The notes beneath the pieces were generated by a model. It did no database searches. It saw nothing but the letters and a program-made list of their open reading frames with translations, and was not told where the DNA came from. A DNA stretch of 8,538 nucleotides from Bacillota bacterium (GTDB taxonomy: Bacteria; Bacillota; Clostridia; Lachnospirales; Bianqueaceae), in NCBI GenBank assembly GCA_017474705.1, contig JAFVHC010000292.1, positions 1 through 8,538 on the forward strand, read 5' to 3'. Numbering within the stretch: position 1 is the stretch's first letter; every line of letters starts with the position of its first letter. The position numbers were made by a program, and so were the translations under genes. Below are positions 1-6,731 of the stretch, piece by piece.

Positions 1-796
1 GATGACGCAGGATCCAGGCAATGGCGATGGCACTCTTGGTCACGCCATAGGCATCCGCCAATTCCTGCAAGACCTGATCCAGTTCCGGGAACTTAGGATC
101 ATCGATGAAGCAGCCGCCAAACATGCCATACTGCAGCGGAGACCAGGTCTGGATCGTGATATCATGCAGCCGGCAGTAATCCATCAAGCCATTATCTCGA
201 TCGATGGAGCGCTCCGTCGACTTATTGTTCACATACAGCGCCTGATCGATCAACTGGCTCTGCTCCAGGGAGAACTGCAGCTGGTTGAACACCAGAGGCT
301 GTTCAACATATTTCTTCAGCAGTTCCAACTGCCCCGGCGTTACATTGCTGACACCGAACCAGCGGACCTTGCCGTCCCGATACAGCTTGTCGAACGCTTC
401 AGCGACTTCTTCCGGATCATAAAGCAGATCCGGGCGATGCAGCAGCAAGACGTCGATCGTATCCACGCGCAGCCGCTTCAGGCTTTCTTCCGTGCTGGCC
501 AGGATGTCGTCCCTGGACCAATCGAATTCCTGACGGTCAAAATGCAGACCGCACTTCGTCTGGATGATCACGTCCTCGCGCTTCAATCCGGTCAATGGAA
601 ATGCCGCACCAAAGCGCTCCTCTGCCGCTCCGTCACCATAGCAGGTCGCATGGTCGAAAAAGTTGATGCCCTCCTCCGCGGCGCAGCTGATCATACGCGC
701 GGCTTCTTCCGTGCTCAGTGCCGGCATACGCATGCAGCCCATGATAATGGCTGATGCCTGCTGTGGTCCGTTTACGATATCGATATACTTCATCAT
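1..796 (-). CDS. Aldo/keto reductase, YdhF-like (3' end beyond window)
   Basis: Cytosolic NAD(P)H-dependent oxidoreductase of the aldo/keto reductase superfamily, expected to reduce aldehydes or ketones on a TIM barrel; the substrate cannot be read from sequence. About 265 residues are visible. The catalytic tetrad is complete: Asp48 and Tyr53 in FFDHATCYGDG, Lys81 in IIQTKCG and His120 in LLLHRPD. VRWFGVSN and the later QTWSPLQYG stretch are also typical of the family, and the layout recalls E. coli YdhF. The gene runs off the left edge at AIAWILRH, a conserved late segment, so perhaps 40-50 C-terminal residues are missing. Two ATG codons are adjacent (796 and 793); the first lies 9 bases after AGGAG (806-810) and is preferred. 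The gene begins 19 bases after the deacylase stop and is probably cotranscribed with it. The family is certain, the YdhF subgroup likely, the physiological role unknown. Confidence 0.93.
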   Translation of the reverse strand, partial: MMKYIDIVNGPQQASAIIMGCMRMPALSTEEAARMISCAAEEGINFFDHATCYGDGAAEERFGAAFPLTGLKREDVIIQTKCGLHFDRQEFDWSRDDILASTEESLKRLRVDTIDVLLLHRPDLLYDPEEVAEAFDKLYRDGKVRWFGVSNVTPGQLELLKKYVEQPLVFNQLQFSLEQSQLIDQALYVNNKSTERSIDRDNGLMDYCRLHDITIQTWSPLQYGMFGGCFIDDPKFPELDQVLQELADAYGVTKSAIAIAWILRH

Positions 797-815
797 GATC
801 AAATACTCCTTTAGG

Positions 816-2402
816 TCAAACCTCAGTTCCGTCCTTCAACAGCACACGTCCGAAGGTGCCGCCCAGATACTGGCAGTCCTTCAAAACGGCCTGTCCATTG
901 ATATACACATGTACGATACCTTCCGGCTTCGCATCCGGCTTTGTCTCATCGACTTTGAGTTTCTTCGGATCCAGGATCGTGAGATCCGCTTTGTAGCCCG
1001 GTTTCAGATAACCGCGCTCTTTGATGCCATAACGGTCGACGGTGGCGCCGGTCATCTTGCGGACGATCTTCTCTGCGGGGATATTATACTTCTTCGCAAG
1101 AACGAAGAACTGTGGGAAGGTCTGGAAAGCCGCAATGTTCTGCAAGCCCTTCTCCTCGACCCATGCATCCGTCATGAAGATGGACAGGTCATCCTCCATC
1201 AGGCGATGCACGATCTCGTCATTATAATACTTGCCCAGATAGATGCTGCCCTGACGGTCGGATTCCTCCACGAGCTTCAGATACATGTCGATCGGTTTGA
1301 CACCTGCTTCCTGCGCCAGCTGGAGCACCGTCTTTCCTTCATACTCCGGATGATCGTCAGAAATATAAGCGACGACCATGTCTTCCCAGTCGATGCCCAG
1401 TACCTTACGGTACATGAGAATGGTCATCTCCAGCTTCAGGCGGTTGGATCTCTTCGCTGCTTCCTCTTTTGACAGTGCCGCATACCATTCCGGGAAGACC
1501 ACGGTGATGATGGACGCGCCATAATGGAAGGCATAGTTATCGTACGCGATGCGTCCGCCCTTTGCACGTGCTTTGTAGAAGGTATCCAGCATCTTATCCA
1601 GCAGTTTCCAACTGCGTGCGCCGGTGAAGATCAGATGGCTGTATTCCATGCGGGCGCCGCTCTGCTCCATGATGTCCACCACCTCGTCCAGTCCCATCTC
1701 CAGATGCGATTTCTTGGTCAGCAGCGGATAGTCCGCGCTTACGATGGAGCAGGCACGGGGATGTACGGTGATGATACCATCGTACTTTGCAATCTCTTTG
1801 GCGAAGGTCAGGATCTCATCCTTCTTGGCATAGCGGTCCGGCTCATACATAAAGCCGAAGGAACCGCCGAAGGCGCCGCCTTCCATGGCCTCACGGACGT
1901 GCTCCAGCTCCTGCTCGATCTGCTCCGGCGTCAGAGGATCCGCACTGAATCCGCTGATGCCCGTTCGGATGGTGCCCTGACCGATCAGCGGCGCCATATT
2001 GACGAACAGCCGGCCTTTGGCACGCTCCTTGAAATCCGCAAAGCTACAGGGATCCAGGTTTTTGAACAGGCCTCCGGATATATCGCCGTAGGGAGAATCC
2101 TGGGCAACGCCAAACGGCGAAAAGCTGCAGTTGCCCGTGATCTGCGTCGTGATCCCCTGCTCGATGAACGGCTGGAAGAATTTCTCCGCTTCCGGATGGT
2201 TGTAGAAAAAGTCATTATGGGAATGCGCGTCGATCAGACCCGGTGCGATGATACATCCGGAGATATCTATCGTTTCATCAGCAGCCGCATCGATGACACC
2301 GCCGACGGCAATGATACGATCCTCATCGATCAACACATCGCCGAGCCGCTGACCCTCTCCTGTACCATCGATGATGATACCGTTTTTAAACAGTGTTTTC
2401 AT
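816..2402 (-). CDS. N-acyl-D-amino-acid deacylase-family amidohydrolase
   Basis: Metal-dependent hydrolase of the amidohydrolase superfamily, D-aminoacylase branch, whose members cleave N-acyl groups from D-amino acids in the cytosol. It has 528 residues and no signal peptide. An N-terminal beta-sandwich segment (FKNGIIIDGTG) leads into the metal motif DAHSHND (His60, His62). Candidates for the other active-site residues follow in family order: Cys92 in ITGNCSFSPFG, His214 in TVHPRA, His256 in YSHLIFTG and Asp412 in FMTDAW. The C-terminus (GYLKPGYKADLTILDP, then VYINGQAVL) is the usual return of the sandwich domain. The spacing from His256 to Asp412 is about 40 residues longer than in the characterised Alcaligenes enzyme, as I recall its numbering, and the motifs around His256 and Asp412 are not the textbook ones, so the substrate may differ (dipeptide, hydantoin-like or N-acyl-D-acidic). 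The start has AGGAG (2411-2415) 8 bases upstream. It leads an operon with the aldo/keto reductase and is divergent from the MATE gene. Confidence 0.9.
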   Translation of the reverse strand: MKTLFKNGIIIDGTGEGQRLGDVLIDEDRIIAVGGVIDAAADETIDISGCIIAPGLIDAHSHNDFFYNHPEAEKFFQPFIEQGITTQITGNCSFSPFGVAQDSPYGDISGGLFKNLDPCSFADFKERAKGRLFVNMAPLIGQGTIRTGISGFSADPLTPEQIEQELEHVREAMEGGAFGGSFGFMYEPDRYAKKDEILTFAKEIAKYDGIITVHPRACSIVSADYPLLTKKSHLEMGLDEVVDIMEQSGARMEYSHLIFTGARSWKLLDKMLDTFYKARAKGGRIAYDNYAFHYGASIITVVFPEWYAALSKEEAAKRSNRLKLEMTILMYRKVLGIDWEDMVVAYISDDHPEYEGKTVLQLAQEAGVKPIDMYLKLVEESDRQGSIYLGKYYNDEIVHRLMEDDLSIFMTDAWVEEKGLQNIAAFQTFPQFFVLAKKYNIPAEKIVRKMTGATVDRYGIKERGYLKPGYKADLTILDPKKLKVDETKPDAKPEGIVHVYINGQAVLKDCQYLGGTFGRVLLKDGTEV

Positions 2403-2413
2403 AACCGATACTC

Positions 2414-2457
2414 CTTATATGTATTGTGTTTCTTTGGATATCATTGTATCATATAAG
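2414..2457. repeat. 8-bp inverted repeat across the divergent promoter region
   Basis: CTTATATG at 2414-2421 and CATATAAG at 2450-2457 are perfect reverse complements separated by 28 bases. The right arm overlaps the -10 element of both candidate promoters, and the left arm abuts the deacylase ribosome binding site. It could be a pair of operator half-sites, or a chance result of A+T-rich promoter sequence. No regulator gene lies nearby. Confidence 0.3.
2424..2452 (+). promoter_or_regulatory. Candidate promoter for the MATE gene
   Basis: TTGTGT (2424-2429) is followed after 17 bases by TATCAT (2447-2452), a fair sigma-70/sigma-A match. Transcription would start near 2459, leaving a leader of about 34 bases before the ATG at 2493. 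The -10 hexamer shares two bases with the opposing -10 of the deacylase promoter, so polymerase could probably occupy only one at a time. No experimental support is visible. Confidence 0.42.
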
Positions 2458-2492
2458 AACCATAAAATCCATCTGCAAAGAAAGGTTCTTTC

Positions 2493-3824
2493 ATGCGCAT
2501 CCAACTGTCCGATCATTTTGAATACAAGAGGATCCTGCGTTTCGTAGCACCATCCATCTTCATGATGATCTTCACTTCCATCTACAGTGTTGTCGATGGT
2601 CTGTTCGTTTCCAATTTCGTTGGAAAGACTTCTTTTGCTGCCATCAATCTGATGATGCCGCTGTTCATCATCCTCGGCGCTTTAGGCTTCATGCTGGGCA
2701 CCGGCGGCAACGCTGTCGTTTCCCATGAACTGGGCAAAGGAGACCCCGCCCGCGCCAATCGGATCTTCAGTTTTCTGGTCTACACGACGATCGTCATCGG
2801 CGCCGCTGTCACCTTATTGGGTGAGGTCTTCCTGAAGCAGACCGCCATCCTTCTTGGTGCGGAAGGTGCCATGCTGGAAAGCTGCATCCTGTACGGCCGC
2901 ATCATCCTGATCGGCAACACCTTTTTCATGCTGCAGAACATCTTCCAGGCTTTCTTCATCACTGGGGAGAAGCCCAAGCTGGGTCTGCTGTTCACCGTAC
3001 TGGCCGGCGTCACGAATATGATCCTGGACGCCTTGTTCGTAGGCATCCTGGGATTCGGGCTGGCCGGTGCCGCCTGGGCTACCATCACCAGTCAGTTCGT
3101 CGGCGGCTGCATCCCCTTCTTCTATTTTGCCCGTAAGAACGATTCCCTGCTGCGGCTGGGCAAAACGCACTTTATGGGCCGCGTACTGGTCCGTAGTTCG
3201 GTCAACGGCTCTTCTGAATTGATGAGCAACATCGCTGCATCCATCGTTACGATCCTCTACAATGAACAGTTGATCAAATACGCGGGAGAAAACGGTGTTG
3301 CCGCATTCGGCGTCGTCATGTATCTGGATTTCATCTTCGTGGCCATCTTCCTGGGTTACTCCTTCGGACTTGCGCCGGTCATCGGCTTCCATTTCGGCGC
3401 TGCCGATCATGATGAACTTAAGAGTCTGCTGCGCAAGAGCGTGATCCTTCTGGGGATCGCAGGGCTTGCCATGGCCAGTCTCTCGCTTTCCGGCGCAAGA
3501 TTGCTTTCGGGGATCTTCGTGGGGTATGATGCGGACCTCTATAAAATGACCCTGCACGGCATGATCATTTATTCCTTCCATTTCCTGCTGTGTGGTTTCA
3601 ACATCTTCGCTTCCTCCTTCTTCACAGCGTTGGGAGACGGGCTGGTCTCCGCGATCATATCTTTCATCCGTTCCTTGATCCTTCAGGTCGCGGCGATCCT
3701 CATCATGCCCTTGCTTTGGGGTCTGGATGGCATATGGTACGCCGTGCTCGTGGTCGAAGTCCTGTCTCTTCTCGTCGCTGTCTGGTTCCTTGTGAAGAAA
3801 AAAGACAAATACCATTACGCATAA
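2493..3824 (+). CDS. MATE family efflux transporter (MepA/DinF-like)
   Basis: Integral membrane antiporter of the multidrug and toxic compound extrusion family, which exports cationic drugs or metabolites in exchange for Na+ or H+. At 443 residues it has the normal family length and about twelve hydrophobic segments in two six-helix halves. Typical early features are SIYSVVDGLFVSNFVG near residues 30-45, a glycine-rich LGTGGNAVVSHELGKGD loop near residue 70-90 and the following A-rich segment. The middle motif NMILDALFVGILGFGLAGAA (about 175-195) is typical of bacterial MATE proteins. The C-terminus ends in a basic tail, VKKKDKYHYA. The start codon has AAAGG (2481-2485) 7 bases upstream. It is a single-gene unit, divergent from the deacylase and ended by the hairpin at 3844-3883. 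Substrate cannot be assigned; no linked MarR or TetR regulator is seen. Confidence 0.93.
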   Translation: MRIQLSDHFEYKRILRFVAPSIFMMIFTSIYSVVDGLFVSNFVGKTSFAAINLMMPLFIILGALGFMLGTGGNAVVSHELGKGDPARANRIFSFLVYTTIVIGAAVTLLGEVFLKQTAILLGAEGAMLESCILYGRIILIGNTFFMLQNIFQAFFITGEKPKLGLLFTVLAGVTNMILDALFVGILGFGLAGAAWATITSQFVGGCIPFFYFARKNDSLLRLGKTHFMGRVLVRSSVNGSSELMSNIAASIVTILYNEQLIKYAGENGVAAFGVVMYLDFIFVAIFLGYSFGLAPVIGFHFGAADHDELKSLLRKSVILLGIAGLAMASLSLSGARLLSGIFVGYDADLYKMTLHGMIIYSFHFLLCGFNIFASSFFTALGDGLVSAIISFIRSLILQVAAILIMPLLWGLDGIWYAVLVVEVLSLLVAVWFLVKKKDKYHYA

Positions 3825-3843
3825 GCTTATATGTCCAACAAAA

Positions 3844-3883
3844 AACCTGCTGGGAGACCTTTCTCTCAGCAGGTTATATTTTT
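3844..3883. terminator. Bidirectional intrinsic terminator
   Basis: A 14-bp stem (3844-3857 with 3862-3875, one G.T pair in the plus-strand RNA) closes a four-base loop. On the plus strand it is followed by ATATTTTT, and on the minus strand by six T residues (the A run ending at 3845). It lies between the convergent stops of the MATE gene (3824) and the flavoprotein gene (3887), so it can end both transcripts. Confidence 0.9.
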
Positions 3884-3886
3884 GGA

Positions 3887-5257
3887 TCAGATACCGGCAA
3901 TATCCCGAGCGACATACACGCCGCTGGCCGAAGCATGTGAAAGCGAATGCGTGATGCCCGACCCATCACCGATCACGTAGAGACCCGGATACTGCGTCAT
4001 CAGATGCTCATTCACGACCACTTCCATGTTATAGAACTTGACTTCCACACCGTACAGCAGCGTATCGTCGTTGGCTGTGCCCGGTGCGATCTTGTCTAGC
4101 GCATAGATCATTTCCACGATGCCGTCCAGGATGCGCTTGGGTAAGACCAGGCTCAGGTCGCCCGGAGTCGCGTGCAATGTGGGCGTTGTAAAGCTCTTCT
4201 CAATACGGCGCGGTGTACTTCTCTGACCGCGGATCAGGTCTCCGAAGCGCTGCACGATGACCCCACCGCCCAGCAGATTGCTCAGCCGTGCGATGCTTTC
4301 ACCATAGCCGGTGGAATCATTGAACGGTTCTGAAAAATGCTTGGAGACCAGCAGAGCGAAATTGGTATTTTCCGTATGTCTGGCCGGATCCTCATAGCTG
4401 TGACCGTTCACAGTGACGATACCGTTGGTATTCTCATTGACGACCGCCCCTTTGGGATTCATACAGAAGGTTCGCACCATGTCACCATATTTCTGTGTCC
4501 GATACACGATCTTGCTTTCATACAGTTCATCGGTCAGTTCCTCGAAGATCTCCGCTGGCAGTTCGACTCGAACGCCAAGGTCCACCCGGTTGGAGTGCGT
4601 CTCGATCCCGACTTCCCGGCAGATCTGCTCCATCCACTTACTGCCGCTGCGGCCAACGGAAATGATGCATTTTTCGCAATCATAGTCCGCCTTTTCTGTC
4701 ACTACCTTATACCCCGTTTCCTGCACGGAAAGAGTCGTGACCGGTGTGTCGAAGAAGAATTCCACCTTGTCCTTCAGATACTCATACAGGTTGCTCAGCA
4801 CCTGATAATTGATATCCGTGCCCAGATGACGGACAGAGGCATCCAAAAGGTGCAGATCATTCTGGATGCACAAACGTTTGAAACGGGAACCCACCGTGGA
4901 ATACAGTTTCGTTCCTTCACCGCCGTAACGCACGTTGATATCGTCGACGTATCGCATGAGTTCCAATGCTTCCGTCTTGCCGATATATTCATATAAGGTC
5001 CCGCCGAAGTTATTGGTGATATTGTACTTGCCATCAGAGAACGCGCCGGCACCGCCAAATCCGCTCATGATGGAACAGGTCTTGCAGTTGATGCAGGACT
5101 TGATGGTCGTGCCGTTGATCGGACAATGCCGTTGTTCCAGCGGATGTCCTGCTTCAAAGACCGCGATCCTTTTCTGCGGCATTTTCTGCACCAGTTCATA
5201 AGCCGAGAAAATGCCGCCAGGACCGGCTCCGATGATTATGATGTCATACTGTTTCAT
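3887..5257 (-). CDS. FAD-dependent dehydrogenase (COG2509-type) with Cys cluster
   Basis: Predicted cytosolic flavoprotein of 456 residues. The N-terminal dinucleotide-binding motif GAGPGG (10-15) is followed by an acidic strand end, VFEAG (about 33-37). A cysteine cluster follows: Cys45, Cys55, Cys58 and Cys61 (C-x9-C-x2-C-x2-C), leading straight into GFGGAGAFSDGK (67-77), a hallmark of this uncharacterised dehydrogenase family. The C-terminal FAD contact is YVIGDGSG (GDGSG at 430-434) followed by a SHASASG helix. It resembles the geranylgeranyl-reductase/HI0933-like flavoprotein fold, but its reaction is unknown. The ribosome binding site AAGGAG (5272-5277) is 14 bases from the ATG, longer than usual, yet no closer in-frame start exists. 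It lies 48 bases downstream of the MFS gene and probably shares its transcript, suggesting that the carrier moves its substrate or product. The family call is firm; function is not inferred further. Confidence 0.88.
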   Translation of the reverse strand: MKQYDIIIIGAGPGGIFSAYELVQKMPQKRIAVFEAGHPLEQRHCPINGTTIKSCINCKTCSIMSGFGGAGAFSDGKYNITNNFGGTLYEYIGKTEALELMRYVDDINVRYGGEGTKLYSTVGSRFKRLCIQNDLHLLDASVRHLGTDINYQVLSNLYEYLKDKVEFFFDTPVTTLSVQETGYKVVTEKADYDCEKCIISVGRSGSKWMEQICREVGIETHSNRVDLGVRVELPAEIFEELTDELYESKIVYRTQKYGDMVRTFCMNPKGAVVNENTNGIVTVNGHSYEDPARHTENTNFALLVSKHFSEPFNDSTGYGESIARLSNLLGGGVIVQRFGDLIRGQRSTPRRIEKSFTTPTLHATPGDLSLVLPKRILDGIVEMIYALDKIAPGTANDDTLLYGVEVKFYNMEVVVNEHLMTQYPGLYVIGDGSGITHSLSHASASGVYVARDIAGI

Positions 5258-5305
5258 AGTTGTTTGTATTTCTCCTTCCGCTTTTTTCTTTCTTGCCGCG
5301 GATGT

Positions 5306-6577
5306 CTATAGTTTTCTGACCCGGATCATGATCCAGAAGATCATCGCGATCGAGATGCCTGCCATCGCCACACCCATAAAGATCGGCAGTGTATAGGAGC
5401 CGGTCGCATCATACATGACACCGATCAGCGTCGTGTATACAGCCGCTCCGACCGACGTGATCAAAGCCGTTTTTGCATAGATCCCGTTGTATTGTTCATT
5501 GCCGTACAAGAAGCGCACCAGCAGCGAAAGTCCCAGTGATCCAAGTGAAAAGATGGTGCCATACAAGAAGCCGCCCACCAACAGCGGAGCCACCGCACCT
5601 GTCACGAACAGGATGATCAAGGAACCTGCGATCATGATCATCAGCACGATCAAGAAGCCCTTCAATACGCCTAATTTATCGATCAGCACGCCAAGTACCA
5701 GTTTGAAGCTCAGGTTGCCGATCATGGAGGCGGACAGCAGCAACGCTCCGATATCGGCTGAAAAACCGTTCGCGATCGCCAGGGAAGGCAGATGTGAATT
5801 CAATGAAGTCAGGCCGACGCAGAAGAACGTCAGCAGAAACAAGATCAGCGCCATCGCTGACGGGAAACTATAAGGCAGGTCCAGGTTCCTTGACGTCATG
5901 CCGGCCTTTTTCTTAAGTTTCTGGTCTTCGGAAGCCTCGTCCACGCCGGCACCGTAGGGCAAAAGGTCCGCATCTTCCGGATAGAACGGCAGCAGCAGGA
6001 GCGGCAACACCATCGCCACCGTGATGGCGCTGTAGGCGATGTAGGCTTTTTGGTATCCGAGGGACTCGATCATCTTCGTGACGATCGGAGATGCGATCGC
6101 CGAACCGACGCCGGAAAAGGCCATGGCGATCCCGGAGATCGTACCCAGATTCTTCCGGAACCAGTTGCCCAGCACGATCGCGATGAACATATAGGAGAAT
6201 GTTGCAAATCCCAGACCAGCGATCACGGCGAAAATGTACACCAGGATGATCGACTTCGTATGCGCGATCAGGATGCACATCAGCATGTAGACCGCAAGTC
6301 CGATGGGCATTGTTTTACGGATGCTGATCCCCTTTTTCAAAAGGACGGCAACGAATGGACTGGCAATGCCGACAGCCAGAGCTCTCAGAGAAAAATGCAA
6401 TGTCACTGCTGCTCTTCCAACACCAAGCACCTCTCCCATCGGCGTGAAGAAGACACCGTATGCGTTCGGCATGCCCATGGTGCCCCAGGAAAACAGACAG
6501 GTGGCCGCCAGGACCAGGATGTGCATCTTTGTCATTCCTGCCGGATCTGCGGTCTTCGTAACAGGTCGTGTACTCAT
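5306..6577 (-). CDS. MFS transporter, OFA/monocarboxylate-like
   Basis: Twelve-helix major facilitator in the cytoplasmic membrane, 423 residues. After a short polar N-terminus, helices can be placed near residues 20-45, 59-81, 89-105, 110-131, 145-168 and 175-196. A charged central loop (about 197-235, containing SEDQKLKKKAG) precedes six more helices. The first helix with WGTMGMPNAYGVFF and the segment GNWFRKNLGTISGIAMAFSGVG are characteristic of the oxalate:formate antiporter/monocarboxylate group, suggesting a small organic anion as substrate. AGGAG (6585-6589) is 7 bases from the ATG, which supports this start over the internal Met15 and Met18. It is the first gene after the strong promoter at 6631-6660 and is followed by the FAD dehydrogenase. 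The transport family is secure, substrate and direction are not. Confidence 0.9.
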   Translation of the reverse strand: MSTRPVTKTADPAGMTKMHILVLAATCLFSWGTMGMPNAYGVFFTPMGEVLGVGRAAVTLHFSLRALAVGIASPFVAVLLKKGISIRKTMPIGLAVYMLMCILIAHTKSIILVYIFAVIAGLGFATFSYMFIAIVLGNWFRKNLGTISGIAMAFSGVGSAIASPIVTKMIESLGYQKAYIAYSAITVAMVLPLLLLPFYPEDADLLPYGAGVDEASEDQKLKKKAGMTSRNLDLPYSFPSAMALILFLLTFFCVGLTSLNSHLPSLAIANGFSADIGALLLSASMIGNLSFKLVLGVLIDKLGVLKGFLIVLMIMIAGSLIILFVTGAVAPLLVGGFLYGTIFSLGSLGLSLLVRFLYGNEQYNGIYAKTALITSVGAAVYTTLIGVMYDATGSYTLPIFMGVAMAGISIAMIFWIMIRVRKL

Positions 6578-6630
6578 AAGAACTCTCCTTATTTGAAGAT
6601 CTATATCGGGTTTTCGCGATGTCTTAATAT

Positions 6631-6660
6631 AGTATATGATTTCGATATATCAGTTGTCAA
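6631..6660 (-). promoter_or_regulatory. Strong sigma-A-type promoter of the MFS-flavoprotein operon
   Basis: On the minus strand a perfect -35 TTGACA (6660-6655) is separated by 18 bases from TATACT (6636-6631), a five-of-six -10. Initiation near 6624 would give a leader of about 47 bases to the ATG at 6577. The spacer contains the 8-bp palindrome GATATATC (6644-6651). The leader also has TATATCG (6602-6608), the inverse of CGATATA (6643-6649), which might be operator half-sites. Confidence 0.75.
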
Positions 6661-6688
6661 GGGAAACACACACGCATACACAAACATA

Positions 6689-6711
6689 AAGCTCCTGGAA
6701 TCCAGGAGCTT
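6689..6711 (-). terminator. Intrinsic terminator of the peroxidase-CDF operon
   Basis: AAGCTCCTG (6689-6697) pairs with CAGGAGCTT (6703-6711) in a 9-bp stem with a five-base loop. Read on the minus strand the hairpin starts 21 bases after the CDF stop codon and is followed by a T-rich tail (TTTATGTTTGTG). No plus-strand gene ends here, so it is assigned to the minus strand. The tail is less pure than usual. Confidence 0.75.
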
Positions 6712-6731
6712 ATATTGTTTGTCGCCCGATC

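Larger units (their letters stand above)
2411..2471 (-). promoter_or_regulatory. Candidate extended -10 promoter for the deacylase operon
   Basis: Read on the minus strand, TGATACAAT (2451-2443) is an extended -10 element of the form TGn-TACAAT. A weak -35, TGGATT (2471-2466), lies 17 bases upstream. Transcription would begin near 2436, giving a leader of about 33 bases that contains the AGGAG site at 2411-2415. Its -10 overlaps that of the candidate plus-strand promoter. The call rests on consensus matching alone. Confidence 0.45.

Noticed and set aside
2..754. Long plus-strand open frame opposite the aldo/keto reductase
   Set aside because: Its translation shows no family motif, while the minus strand gives a full aldo/keto reductase with catalytic tetrad and a good ribosome binding site.
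1524..2456. 310-residue plus-strand open frame opposite the deacylase
   Set aside because: It has no recognisable domain, lacks a sensible start signal, and crosses the deacylase start and promoter region. It is explained by the codon bias of the minus-strand gene.
2814..3815. 333-residue minus-strand open frame opposite the MATE gene
   Set aside because: The translation is rich in Asp, Gln, Glu and His with no fold signature, as expected from reading a hydrophobic membrane-protein gene backwards.
6578..6731. Riboswitch or small RNA in the largest intergenic gap
   Set aside because: The 154 bases are accounted for by an MFS promoter with a leader of about 47 bases and the CDF terminator. 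The leader is too short for known riboswitch classes, and the AC-rich stretch at 6666-6685 shows no structure.
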